From: Bradyrhizobium diazoefficiens
GTDB lineage: Bacteria; Pseudomonadota; Alphaproteobacteria; Rhizobiales; Xanthobacteraceae
Direction of reading: 5' to 3'
NCBI RefSeq assembly: GCF_016612535.1
Contig: NZ_JAENXS010000001.1
Span: 2,195,501-2,259,500, forward strand
DNA length: 64,000 nt
Shown here: piece after piece, positions 56,277-64,000 of the stretch
Position numbering within the stretch: the first letter of the stretch is position 1
Layout: each line of letters opens with the position of its first letter
Made by a program: the position numbers and the translations under genes
The notes under the pieces: generated by a model
Seen by the model: the letters and a program-made list of their open reading frames with translations, nothing else
What the model was told of the DNA's origin: nothing
The model's database searches: none

Positions 56277-57092
56277 TCACACCTCCAGCGTCACCGTCAC
56301 CGGCACATGGTCCGACGGTCGCTCCCAGCTTCGCGCCTCGCGCAAAATCTTGAAATCCTGGACCGCGTCTTTCAGCGCGCGCGAGACCCAGATGTGGTCG
56401 AGCCTGCGGCCACGGTCGCCGACGGTCCAGTCGGCGGACCGGTAGCTCCACCACGTGTAGACCTTCTCCGACATCGGGATGCGATCGCGCGCGACGTCGA
56501 CCCATTCGCCGGCGGCGAGCGCCGCCTGCAGCTTTTCGGTCTCGACCGGCGTGTGCGAGACCACTTTCAGAAGCTGCTTGTGCGACCACACGTCGTTCTC
56601 ATGCGGCGCGACGTTGAGGTCACCGACCAGGATGTGGCGATCTTCGCCGCGCGGATGCAGCGGCTCGCACGCCTTCATCTCGTCGAGGAAGCGAAGCTTG
56701 TGGTCGAACTTCTCGTTCAGCGCGGGATCGGGAATGTCGCCGCCGGCGGGCACGTAGAAATTATGCACCACCAGCGGCTTTGCGATGTCAGCCTTTTCGC
56801 CGAACGACACCGAGATGTGGCGCGAATCTACCTTGTCGCAGAAGGTGCGGATATCTGTGGATTCGAACGGAATCTTCGAGACGATGGCGACGCCGTGATA
56901 GCCCTTCTGCCCGTTCAGCGCGACATGCTCGTAACCGAGCCGCTTGAAGCGCTTCAGCGGAAAGGCGTCGTCGATGCATTTGGTTTCCTGGAGGCACAGC
57001 ACGTCGGGCCGCGCGCTCTTGAGAAACTTCGCGACCAGATCGATGCGCAGTCGCACCGAATTGATGTTCCAGGTTGTCAGGGAAAGACGCAT
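56277..57092 (-). CDS. xthA: Exodeoxyribonuclease III
   Basis: 271-residue AP endonuclease/3'-phosphatase of base-excision repair. Motifs: MRLSLTTWNINSVRLR (metal Asn), CLQETKCIDD (catalytic Glu), HNFYVPAGGD, HILVGDLNVAPHENDVWSHK, WWSYRSADWTVGDRGRRLDH, and the terminal catalytic His in SDHVPVTVTL. Length is normal. It is separated from lolA by a family-B repeat on the same strand. Confidence 0.96.
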   Translation of the reverse strand: MRLSLTTWNINSVRLRIDLVAKFLKSARPDVLCLQETKCIDDAFPLKRFKRLGYEHVALNGQKGYHGVAIVSKIPFESTDIRTFCDKVDSRHISVSFGEKADIAKPLVVHNFYVPAGGDIPDPALNEKFDHKLRFLDEMKACEPLHPRGEDRHILVGDLNVAPHENDVWSHKQLLKVVSHTPVETEKLQAALAAGEWVDVARDRIPMSEKVYTWWSYRSADWTVGDRGRRLDHIWVSRALKDAVQDFKILREARSWERPSDHVPVTVTLEV

Positions 57093-57151
57093 GAGGGATG
57101 CGTCTTAGCATGGATTGGCGCAGGGAAATTGCTTGTCCACAGGCGCGGAAT

Positions 57152-57266
57152 CGTAGGGTGGGTTAGCCCTGCAGTGCGCGAAGCGCATCTGCTCGGCGTA
57201 ACCCACCAACTTCGTTCCGCATTCGCCGAAGCATGGTGGGTTACGGCTTCGCCTAACCCACCTACG
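57152..57266. repeat. Intergenic palindromic repeat, family B (longer variant)
   Basis: CGTAGGGTGGGTTAGC at the left and GCCTAACCCACCTACG at the right with an inner GTAACCCACC/GGTGGGTTAC pair. The right outer arm lacks one base found in the other copies, and an extra 20-odd bases (TGCAGTGCGCGAAGCGCATC region) sit in the left half. It lies between the co-directional lolA and xthA. Confidence 0.85.
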
Positions 57267-57270
57267 CATA

Positions 57271-58101
57271 TCAACCCGGTGCCGGGCCGTAATTGGTGAA
57301 ATCGATCTTGAACATGCTCGGATCGAGCTTCTTGCCCGCATCGAGATTATAGACCGCGATCGTGGTGTCGTAGCCCTGCGGATCGGTGACGGTCCATTGC
57401 TTCAACTGGCCGTCCTTGGCGCCGATCATCAGCAGCAGACGGCTGGTGCCGACCAGCGCCTGCTTCTCCTCGATGGTGACGCTGATGAAGAGATCGTCGG
57501 CGGTGACGTTGACGACGTTGGTGTCCTTCATCAGGTCGATGCGGTCCGAGAGCAGGAAGCGCAGCGGCGTCTGCGACAGCGGATAGACGTCCTGCGTCGC
57601 GAGCTTGCGGTCGCGCACCACGACCGACGATCCGTCGGCGACGATGTCGATCGGGCTCGGCGGATCATATTCGAAGCGGACCTTGCCCGGCTTCTGGATG
57701 TAGAAATCGCCCTGCGTCTTGCTGCCGTCGGGGCCGACCTGGACGAAATTCCCGACCAGCGTCGACAGCGACGACAGATAGGCGCTGACCTTGGCCGCCT
57801 GCGCCTTCTGGTTCGCATCGAAGGTCTGGAAGATGCTGGTCGGCACGTTGCGGCGCGGATCCGGAATGACCGGATTCGGCGGCGCCTGCGTTGCGCCGGT
57901 AATCGACGGCCCCCCCGAGGGCTGAGCATTGTCGCGGCCCTTCGGCGCCGGCTTCGGCACGGGCACGTTTTGCGCGAACGACGCCGCTCGCGCAGACGAC
58001 GCTACGGTCACCATCGTCGTGGTGACGAGAAGCACGCCCGCCACGCACGCGCACCGCGCAGCGAGAGAGGCAGCGAATCGAATGTCCGGATGTCTGGTCA
58101 A
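57271..58101 (-). CDS. lolA: LolA-family outer-membrane lipoprotein carrier protein
   Basis: 276 residues with a signal peptide ending near residue 39 (VTVASSARA-ASF) and a proline-rich linker to about residue 90. The LolA barrel has YLSSLSTLVGNFVQVGPDGS, GDFYIQKPGKVRFEYDPPSP, VRDRKLATQDVYPLSQTPLR and LKQWTVTDPQGYDTTIAVYN. It should carry lipoproteins across the periplasm. The start is TTG 58101 behind CAGGACGACGCG; it begins about 90 bp after ftsK and belongs to the same minus-strand run. Confidence 0.9.
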   Translation of the reverse strand: MTRHPDIRFAASLAARCACVAGVLLVTTTMVTVASSARAASFAQNVPVPKPAPKGRDNAQPSGGPSITGATQAPPNPVIPDPRRNVPTSIFQTFDANQKAQAAKVSAYLSSLSTLVGNFVQVGPDGSKTQGDFYIQKPGKVRFEYDPPSPIDIVADGSSVVVRDRKLATQDVYPLSQTPLRFLLSDRIDLMKDTNVVNVTADDLFISVTIEEKQALVGTSRLLLMIGAKDGQLKQWTVTDPQGYDTTIAVYNLDAGKKLDPSMFKIDFTNYGPAPG

Positions 58102-58194
58102 CGCGTCGTCCTGTGGCTGGGCGTCGTTTTAGCGTGATTTCGGGCAAAAGCAGAGATCGATTTTGCGTGAAAATATCATCCGAGGCGTCGCGCC

Positions 58195-60669
58195 TCACAT
58201 ATGGCTGTCTTCTTCCTCGACCAAAATCTCGCGCTTGCCGGCGTGATTGGCGGGTCCGACGATGCCTTCCAGTTCCATGCGCTCCATCAGCGATGCGGCG
58301 CGGTTATAGCCGATTTGCAGCCGGCGCTGGATGTAGCTGGTCGAGGCCTTGCGGTCGCGTTTCACGATCGCGACAGCCTGCTGGAAGAGGTCGCCGCCGC
58401 CATCTCCGCCCATGCCGCTGGCGTCGAACACGGCGCCGCCATCCTCGTCCTCGGTCGGTTCTTCGGCGGTGACCGCTTCGAGATATTCCGGCTGGCCCTG
58501 CGTCTTGAGGTGGCGCACCACCTTCTCGACTTCCTCGTCGGACGCAAACGGTCCGTGCACGCGGCTGATGCGGCCGCCGCCCGCCATGTAGAGCATGTCG
58601 CCCTGGCCGAGCAGCTGCTCGGCGCCCATCTCGCCCAGGATCGTGCGGCTGTCGATCTTTGAGGTGACCTGGAAGGCGATACGGGTCGGGAAGTTCGCCT
58701 TGATGGTGCCGGTGATGACGTCGACCGACGGACGCTGGGTCGCGAGGATCACATGCAGGCCGGCGGCGCGCGCCATCTGCGCGAGGCGCTGCACCGCGCC
58801 TTCGATGTCCTTGCCGGCGACCATCATCAGGTCGGCCATTTCGTCGACGATGATGACGATGTAGGGCAGCGGATCGAGCGAGAGCTTCTCTTCCTCGTAG
58901 ATCGCCTTGCCGGTTTCCTTGTCGAAGCCGGTGTGCACCGTGCGCGTCGGCTCTTCGCCCTTGGCCTTCAACTCGAGCAGGCGCGTGTTGTAGCCGTCGA
59001 TGTTGCGCACACCGAGCTTGGCCATGTTCTTGTAGCGCTCTTCCATCTCGCGCACGGCCCATTTCAGCGCGACCACCGCCTTCTTCGGATCGGTCACGAC
59101 CGGGGTGAGCAGATGAGGAATGCCGTCATAGACGCTGAGTTCGAGCATCTTCGGATCGACCATGATCAACCGGCACTGGTCCGGGCGCAGCCGGTAGACC
59201 AGACTGAGGATCATGGTGTTGATCGCGACCGACTTGCCCGAGCCGGTGGTGCCGGCGATCAGCATGTGCGGCGTGCGCGCGAGATCGATGATGACGGGGT
59301 CGCCGCCGATGGTCTTGCCGAGGCAGAGCGGCAGCTTCGCGACTGTGTCGATCGTCTCCTTCGCGACCAGCAGCTCGCGCAGATAGACCTTTTCACGATG
59401 CGCGTTCGGCAGTTCGATGCCGATGGCATTGCGGCCGGGCACGACGGCGACGCGCGCCGACAACGCGCTCATGGAGCGGGCGATGTCGTCGGCGAGGCCG
59501 ATCACGCGCGAGGATTTGATACCGGGCGCCGGCTCCAGCTCGTACAGCGTGACCACGGGACCCGGATTGGCCTTCACGATTTCGCCGCGCACGCCGAAAT
59601 CCTGCAGCACGCCTTCGAGCGCGCGCGAATTGGCTTCCAGTTCAGCCTTGCTGAGCGGCTGGCGATCGCCGGCCTTGGGCGCGGCCAGCACGGACACGGA
59701 CGGAAGCTCGAACTTGTCGGAGGATTTCTTGGACGCCGCCTTCGGAGCGGCCTTTTTGCGCGGGGCACGCGCGGCCGGCTCCTCCTCTTCCTCCTCGTCT
59801 TCCTCTTCTTCGTGCTCGTCCTCGTAATCCTCGTCCTCGGATCGCGGCGAGATCGAGGGCGCGGCGCGGCCGCCGAGATTGGGTTCCTGACGGCTGAACG
59901 TAGTGGCCTTGGTCTTTGGTCCGCTTGAGACCAGCGAGCGGTAAGCGGCGCCGAACAACCAGATCAGCCGCGCCTTGGTGCTCATCAGAGCGTGGAACAG
60001 CCAGCCCAGCGAGACCGAGCCGCGATCGCTCTCCTCGTCCTCGTCGAGCGGCTTGTCGTCGTCCTCGATCTCTGCGAGCTCTGCGTCATGCTCGCGTGCG
60101 CCGAGCCCGCAGGCGATCAGAAAGGTCGCGGCCAGCGCGACGAACAGGATGGCACCGAGCACCAGACGATAGATTGCGCCGGGCGGCCCGAAGATCACAG
60201 CGGGCGCCCGCACCAGCGCGTCGCCGACCACACCGCCGAGTCCGGTCGGCAGCGGCCAGGCGCCGCCATGCGGCCAGCAGCTGACAAAGCCTGCCGCGAT
60301 CACCGTGCAGAGAATCCAGCAGCCGAGCCGCAGCGCCTCGCGGTCGAACGGACGGTGGGTCATCATGCGCCAGCCCCACACCGCGACCGTCAGGATCAGC
60401 ATGATCGCGCCGAGCCCGAGGATCTGCATCGCGAGATCGGCGCCGATCGCACCGGCATAACCGAGAATGTTACGGATCGGCCGCGAGGTCGCGTGGCTGA
60501 GGCTCGGGTCTTGCACCGACCAGGTCATCAGCGCGGCGGACGCTGTGCCTGACAGCGCGATCAGGCCGAAGCCGGTGAGCTCGCGCACGCGCCGGCTCAA
60601 CGCCTCGCGGATCGATGGCGGCAGATGGCCGACCAGGGGAATGACACGTTCGATTGCCGACATGCTCAT
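58195..60669 (-). CDS. ftsK: DNA translocase FtsK
   Basis: 824-residue membrane-anchored dsDNA pump that clears the septum and activates XerCD at dif. The N-terminal part has four to five membrane helices (about 30-190). A long acidic linker includes an almost pure Glu/Asp run near residues 283-302. The motor has Walker [18 protein letters not shown] near residue 483 and Walker [15 protein letters not shown]. The C-terminal gamma domain that reads KOPS sequences is [20 protein letters not shown]. Upstream aminotransferase gene lies 8 bp away on the same strand. Confidence 0.97.
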   Translation of the reverse strand: MSMSAIERVIPLVGHLPPSIREALSRRVRELTGFGLIALSGTASAALMTWSVQDPSLSHATSRPIRNILGYAGAIGADLAMQILGLGAIMLILTVAVWGWRMMTHRPFDREALRLGCWILCTVIAAGFVSCWPHGGAWPLPTGLGGVVGDALVRAPAVIFGPPGAIYRLVLGAILFVALAATFLIACGLGAREHDAELAEIEDDDKPLDEDEESDRGSVSLGWLFHALMSTKARLIWLFGAAYRSLVSSGPKTKATTFSRQEPNLGGRAAPSISPRSEDEDYEDEHEEEEDEEEEEEPAARAPRKKAAPKAASKKSSDKFELPSVSVLAAPKAGDRQPLSKAELEANSRALEGVLQDFGVRGEIVKANPGPVVTLYELEPAPGIKSSRVIGLADDIARSMSALSARVAVVPGRNAIGIELPNAHREKVYLRELLVAKETIDTVAKLPLCLGKTIGGDPVIIDLARTPHMLIAGTTGSGKSVAINTMILSLVYRLRPDQCRLIMVDPKMLELSVYDGIPHLLTPVVTDPKKAVVALKWAVREMEERYKNMAKLGVRNIDGYNTRLLELKAKGEEPTRTVHTGFDKETGKAIYEEEKLSLDPLPYIVIIVDEMADLMMVAGKDIEGAVQRLAQMARAAGLHVILATQRPSVDVITGTIKANFPTRIAFQVTSKIDSRTILGEMGAEQLLGQGDMLYMAGGGRISRVHGPFASDEEVEKVVRHLKTQGQPEYLEAVTAEEPTEDEDGGAVFDASGMGGDGGGDLFQQAVAIVKRDRKASTSYIQRRLQIGYNRAASLMERMELEGIVGPANHAGKREILVEEEDSHM

Positions 60670-60677
60670 GGGCCCGC

Positions 60678-61886
60678 CTAACCCAGAGTTTCGACCAGCC
60701 GGTGCAGCGCCTGCGCCGTGGTCTCACTGTCCTGCACCAGAGCCAGGCGAATGTAGCCGGCACCGGGATTGAAGCCGTCGGGTTGAAGCCGCGCCAGATA
60801 GGAACCGGGCACCACGCGCACGCCGGCTTCCCTAAAGAGTTTGAGGCACACCGATACGTCGTCGCCGATCTCGGATGTGTTCAGCCAGACGCAGAAGCCG
60901 GCGTCGGGCCGGCGATAGCCGTAACGATTGCCGATGATCTGGTCGGCGAGATCGAATTTGAGCCGGTAGAGCCTGCGGTTCTCCTCGACATGCGCTTCGT
61001 CGCCATAGGCAACGGTCGCGACATGCTGGAGCGGCACCGGCACCTGGGGCGCTGCGATGTTGCGCAGCTCGAGGAACATGCCGATGAAATTCTTGTCGCC
61101 GGCGGCGAAGCCGACGCGCAGACCCGGCAGGTTCGAGCGCTTCGACAGCGACTGGAACGCAACCACGCGGGTGAAATCGGGGCCTGCGCATTCGAGCGCA
61201 CTACCCGGCGCTTCGCGGGTGTAGATCTCGGAGTAGCACTCGTCGCTGAGGATCACGAAGCCATAGCGGTCGGCGAGTTGCTTCAGCCGCTTGAAATAGT
61301 CCGGCTTGGCGACCGAGCCTTGTGGATTCGCGGGAGAAGCCAGATAGAACGCCACCGTGCGCGCCAGCGTCGCTTCGTCGATCGCATCGAGATCGGGCAG
61401 GAAACCGTTTTCGACGGTGGTCGGCAGATAGATCGGCTCGCAGGCCGCCGCGCCAGCGCCAGCGCCATAGACCGGGTAGAACGGGTTCGGCATCAGGATC
61501 GCAGGCTTGCCGGGACGCGGGCCGACATAACGTGCCGCCGCGATCGCGGCGAGGAACAGACCCTCGCGGCTGCCATTGAGGACGAGAATCTCGCTCTCGG
61601 GGTCGAGCGACCGCGGCAGCTTGAAGCGCGACGACAGCCAGGCGCTTGCTGCTTTGCGGAACGGGTCGGTCCCCTTGTTTGCGGGGTAACGGCCGAAATC
61701 GGCGATGTGCTTGGCCAGCACCGGGCCGACGAAGTCGGGCACCGGATGCTGGGGCTCGCCAACCGCAAGCGAAATCAAGGGCTTGCCAGGCTGATGCGGC
61801 GCCAACAGCTCGTTCAACCGGACGAAAGGCGAGCGTTCACTGTCGGAGCTTCCACCGGCTAGCGGCGCACGGGATGAAGCGGTCAT
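60678..61886 (-). CDS. Class I/II PLP aminotransferase (DapC-like)
   Basis: 402-residue fold-type I aminotransferase resembling succinyldiaminopimelate aminotransferase. The PLP-binding Lys is in [20 protein letters not shown], and the cofactor region is [40 protein letters not shown] and [18 protein letters not shown]. The substrate cannot be told from sequence; a diaminopimelate role would fit peptidoglycan synthesis. ATG 61886 is preferred; ATG 61892 and 61931 are in frame. It heads the ftsK run, with a perfect CtrA box 90 bp upstream. Confidence 0.87.
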   Translation of the reverse strand: MTASSRAPLAGGSSDSERSPFVRLNELLAPHQPGKPLISLAVGEPQHPVPDFVGPVLAKHIADFGRYPANKGTDPFRKAASAWLSSRFKLPRSLDPESEILVLNGSREGLFLAAIAAARYVGPRPGKPAILMPNPFYPVYGAGAGAAACEPIYLPTTVENGFLPDLDAIDEATLARTVAFYLASPANPQGSVAKPDYFKRLKQLADRYGFVILSDECYSEIYTREAPGSALECAGPDFTRVVAFQSLSKRSNLPGLRVGFAAGDKNFIGMFLELRNIAAPQVPVPLQHVATVAYGDEAHVEENRRLYRLKFDLADQIIGNRYGYRRPDAGFCVWLNTSEIGDDVSVCLKLFREAGVRVVPGSYLARLQPDGFNPGAGYIRLALVQDSETTAQALHRLVETLG

Positions 61887-61975
61887 GGCCATTCTGGGCG
61901 CCAGCACTCTTGGAACAGCCGATCGCACCAAGGCGCCGGCGGGAAATGGTTCAGTTCACCATAGATAGGGCGAGG

Positions 61976-61990
61976 TTAAGACGCGATTAA
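61976..61990. promoter_or_regulatory. Perfect CtrA-type box upstream of the aminotransferase-ftsK run
   Basis: TTAA-GACGCGA-TTAA, all eight consensus bases, and followed by CC as in TTAAC boxes. It lies 90 bases upstream of the aminotransferase ATG. Confidence 0.6.
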
Positions 61991-62054
61991 CCATCGGTCG
62001 GCGGGTCCGTCCAGAGCGGAATAGTTGGACCAGATAACAGCGGGACGGCTCTTA

Positions 62055-62080
62055 CCTCTCCCGCTTGCAAGCGGAAGAGG
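62055..62080. repeat. Short palindrome, family D
   Basis: CCTCTC-CCGCTTGCAAGCGG-AAGAGG: a perfect 14-bp inner palindrome and complementary flanks with one mismatch. It lies between the end of the GFA-family gene and the CtrA box, and resembles short repeats common in Bradyrhizobium. Confidence 0.6.
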
Positions 62081-62112
62081 GAGCGCGCTGCCCTAGTGGC
62101 CCGATCCGATCT

Positions 62113-62517
62113 TCAGTGCCCCGGCACTCTCTCAAAAGCCGGCTTGCCCGCGGGGATCTGGTGGAATTCCTGCTTGTCGCACGTGAAGATCGCCAATTGC
62201 GGATGGAACTGTTTGGGCTCGTCGAGCGTGCCGACCTTGAGGACCGCGGCTGGCAGTCCCGGAACCTTCGTCACCAGATGGGTGCCACGCTCGGCACAGA
62301 ATTCACGCGTCACGGTGCGTTCGAGGTCTTTGCGGGTGAACTGCTTGGGGTGGCCGGTGATGTAGCTGAAGCCGGCCGCCGGCATCGCGATGAACGTGTT
62401 GGGCGCGCCGCCCGAAATATACTGGCACTCGCGGCAGTGACATTGGGCCTGCATCATCGGATCGCCCTCGGCGACGTAGCACACTTCACCGCAATAGCAT
62501 CCACCTTCCAAACGCAT
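62113..62517 (-). CDS. GFA/CENP-V-family zinc protein
   Basis: 134-residue protein of the glutathione-dependent formaldehyde-activating/CENP-V family. Zinc ligands are visible in GGCYCGEVCYVAEGD and AQCHCRECQYISGGA, the C-x-C and C-x-C-x2-C clusters, and a later Cys is in REFCAERGTHL. Such proteins bind zinc and often act in small-molecule or glutathione adduct handling; the true substrate is unknown. ATG 62517 follows CGGGAGG; the frame upstream is not homologous. Confidence 0.9.
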   Translation of the reverse strand: MRLEGGCYCGEVCYVAEGDPMMQAQCHCRECQYISGGAPNTFIAMPAAGFSYITGHPKQFTRKDLERTVTREFCAERGTHLVTKVPGLPAAVLKVGTLDEPKQFHPQLAIFTCDKQEFHQIPAGKPAFERVPGH

Positions 62518-62639
62518 GACGACCTCCCGATTGTTTTTCGTTGTGGTCGATATTTCTGCGCCGGTCGCTTGGAATGGCAATCCTTTTCCTTTGCGCGAGC
62601 GGACGAAAGAGATACCGCCGCGCAACAATCCTGCGGCAG

Positions 62640-64000
62640 CTATCTCCTGGCAAGCCCGCAGCCGCTGAACCTTCGGCTGTGCCAGCATCCGCTGCTCATG
62701 CACTCTGCTTCCAACCGTGGGCACAAGGTTGAAGCGCAATTCGCGCCGCCGGAGACACATGCCGTGACGCACCTGCCTCGCATCACCGAGCAGCTCAGCC
62801 CGCCACCGGTCTGCCTGGCTTTTGCACCTTCGCGCTGTTCGGGCGAAACCACGGCGGTCTTGTCGTCGGGCTTGGTGGCTCGTTTTGGATCGGCATGAGG
62901 CGGACTTGTATCCGGGCTTTGCGATCCCAGCTTCGACAATTCCATCCGGCAGGGGCGCGCCGTCTCGGTGCGAACGCCGGCTCCGCTCGCGTCCTTCAGC
63001 GCGAGAACGATCTTGTACTGAAAGGGACTGCCGGGGGGGCGGCGCAACGGGTCGTTTTCGGCAAAGAGACCCTTGACTATGATGCTGGCGCTGCCATCGG
63101 CCTCGATCCTTCCGTCAAAGACGAACGAGCCGGGCTTACCCTCGTCGCCAAAGACGGCGTGAAGCACTCCATCCTTGATCGGCAGGGCGTATTGGTAATA
63201 GCCCTCCAGAAATGGTGGCTTGCTGTCGCAGGTTTCCTTGCCGATCCAGGTTCCGTCGAACGCGGTGGTGCGCTTTTCGTCGTCTGCGGATTTTGCCAGC
63301 GCCGCGATGCGCGATCTTGCGAGGTCGGCGAACGCGCAGGCCGGGAAGCGCACGAGGTGATCCTTGAAGGCGGCAAGCGTGCCGAGGGTTTCCGTGCTTC
63401 GCCAATGGCCTCCCGCATCCGCGCAGGGATCGGACTGGGGCGCTGTTGGGGCCGCGGCCGCCGTCTCGGGCTTGCCGTTCAGGTAGTACTCGCCAAAGAA
63501 CGACAAAGAGAGCTCGGGCACCTGCGTGCCCTTGGTGCGCCGGTAGACGCCGGCGCTGATGGTCTGAAACACCGTATTGACGTTGTCCCTGTCGCGGATG
63601 TGCTCGATGAACGCGCTGGTGTAGGGACTGTTGCGGCCGTCGCCGTCATCGGCGGTCCGCCCGGACTGGGTCGCATAGGAGATGATTGTGCCGTCCGGGC
63701 TCTCCATCTTGGCGAGCCCGCGTGCCACGGTCACGCTGCGGCCCTGCCCCACGTTACGCCGCAGCTCGTCGGCAAATGGATTGTCGCGGCAGGCGTCGAG
63801 CACGAGGATTCGCAGGTTCTTCGCCTGCTGCAGATCCGCAAGGATCTCATCGGCGCGCACCAGGCGCCGCAAGTCGACTTCGTCGCGGACCACGGCATCG
63901 ACGGGCACGAGGTAATTGACGCCGCCGAATTGGAGTGCGTGCCCGCTGTAATAGAACAGGGCAACGTCGGCGCCGCGGGCCTCACGCGCAAAGCGAAGGA
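62640..64000 (-). CDS. Caspase-like (C14) peptidase with Cys-rich C-terminus, 5' end outside window
   Basis: The frame is open to the window edge, so the start is missing; about 453 residues are visible. The caspase-fold dyad is present: His in ADVALFYYSGHALQFGGV and Cys in LRILVLDACRDNPFADELRR. Then come SYATQSGRTADDGDGRNSPY and SAFIEHIRD. Behind the peptidase (from about residue 200) is a region with FDGTWIGKETCDSKPPFLEG, typical of proteins with a peptidoglycan or ligand-binding role, and a tail of 55 residues with eight cysteines. Bacterial caspase homologues are often linked to stress or cell-death pathways; function here is inferred only. Confidence 0.8.
   Translation of the reverse strand, partial: LRFAREARGADVALFYYSGHALQFGGVNYLVPVDAVVRDEVDLRRLVRADEILADLQQAKNLRILVLDACRDNPFADELRRNVGQGRSVTVARGLAKMESPDGTIISYATQSGRTADDGDGRNSPYTSAFIEHIRDRDNVNTVFQTISAGVYRRTKGTQVPELSLSFFGEYYLNGKPETAAAAPTAPQSDPCADAGGHWRSTETLGTLAAFKDHLVRFPACAFADLARSRIAALAKSADDEKRTTAFDGTWIGKETCDSKPPFLEGYYQYALPIKDGVLHAVFGDEGKPGSFVFDGRIEADGSASIIVKGLFAENDPLRRPPGSPFQYKIVLALKDASGAGVRTETARPCRMELSKLGSQSPDTSPPHADPKRATKPDDKTAVVSPEQREGAKARQTGGGLSCSVMRGRCVTACVSGGANCASTLCPRLEAECMSSGCWHSRRFSGCGLARR

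Noticed and set aside
1..64000. tRNA genes, CRISPR arrays, insertion sequences or prophage
   Set aside because: I found no cloverleaf-type sequence, no regularly spaced repeats and no transposase or integrase gene.

Overview
The window is chromosomal DNA of a high-GC alphaproteobacterium, most likely Bradyrhizobium or a close relative. The evidence is the Tad/Cpa pilus genes, the order ppsR-maf-coaE-dnaQ-secB on one side and hemJ-rho-mnmE-mnmG-rsmG-parA-parB-holA on the other side of one intergenic gap, CtrA-type TTAA-N7-TTAA boxes, and many intergenic palindromes of the kind common in this group. The assignment rests on gene content and order only. I see no tRNA, rRNA, insertion sequence, prophage or CRISPR array.

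Layout. 1-6.2 kb: a truncated exported protein, an exported nicotinamidase-like hydrolase, then the heat-shock pair grpE/hrcA facing rph-rdgB-hemW. 6.3-10.3 kb: a lipoprotein with a periplasmic binding fold, diverging from rsmI-yraN-gshB across a structured leader. 10.5-15.8 kb: cpaBCDE of a Tad pilus, meeting a TadD-like lipoprotein tail to tail. 15.9-20.9 kb: a PilZ protein, comM, a hypothetical protein and a hybrid histidine kinase. 20.9-25.7 kb: hisB-DUF2628-hisH-hisA-hisF-hisE-coaA on the minus strand. 25.8-28.4 kb: hslV-DUF2585-hslU. 28.5-32.5 kb: a lower-GC membrane protein facing smr-mltA-tim44. 32.9-36.3 kb: secB, then dnaQ, coaE, maf and ppsR on the minus strand.

The centre of interest is 36.26-45.1 kb. 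The gap 36265-36721 between ppsR and hemJ is the equivalent of the Caulobacter/Rickettsia origin gap. It carries DnaA-box-like motifs, an AT-rich palindrome and a CtrA-like box, and genes point outward on both sides. About 3.6-6 kb to the right lie three perfect or near-perfect 16-bp parS sites between mnmE and mnmG, a fourth containing the rsmG start codon, and a degenerate fifth inside rsmG, followed by parA and parB. I read this as the oriC/parS region.

The right arm holds holA-lptE-leuS (minus), two diguanylate cyclases that meet tail to tail, yggS, an L,D-transpeptidase/hydratase pair, an OmpR-type regulator with a cyclic-nucleotide-binding neighbour, and a minus-strand block aminotransferase-ftsK-lolA-xthA with a perfect CtrA box upstream. 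A GFA-family protein and a caspase-like protein cut by the window edge close the window.

At least four families of intergenic palindromes are scattered through the window, mostly between convergent genes. One sits between parA and parB.
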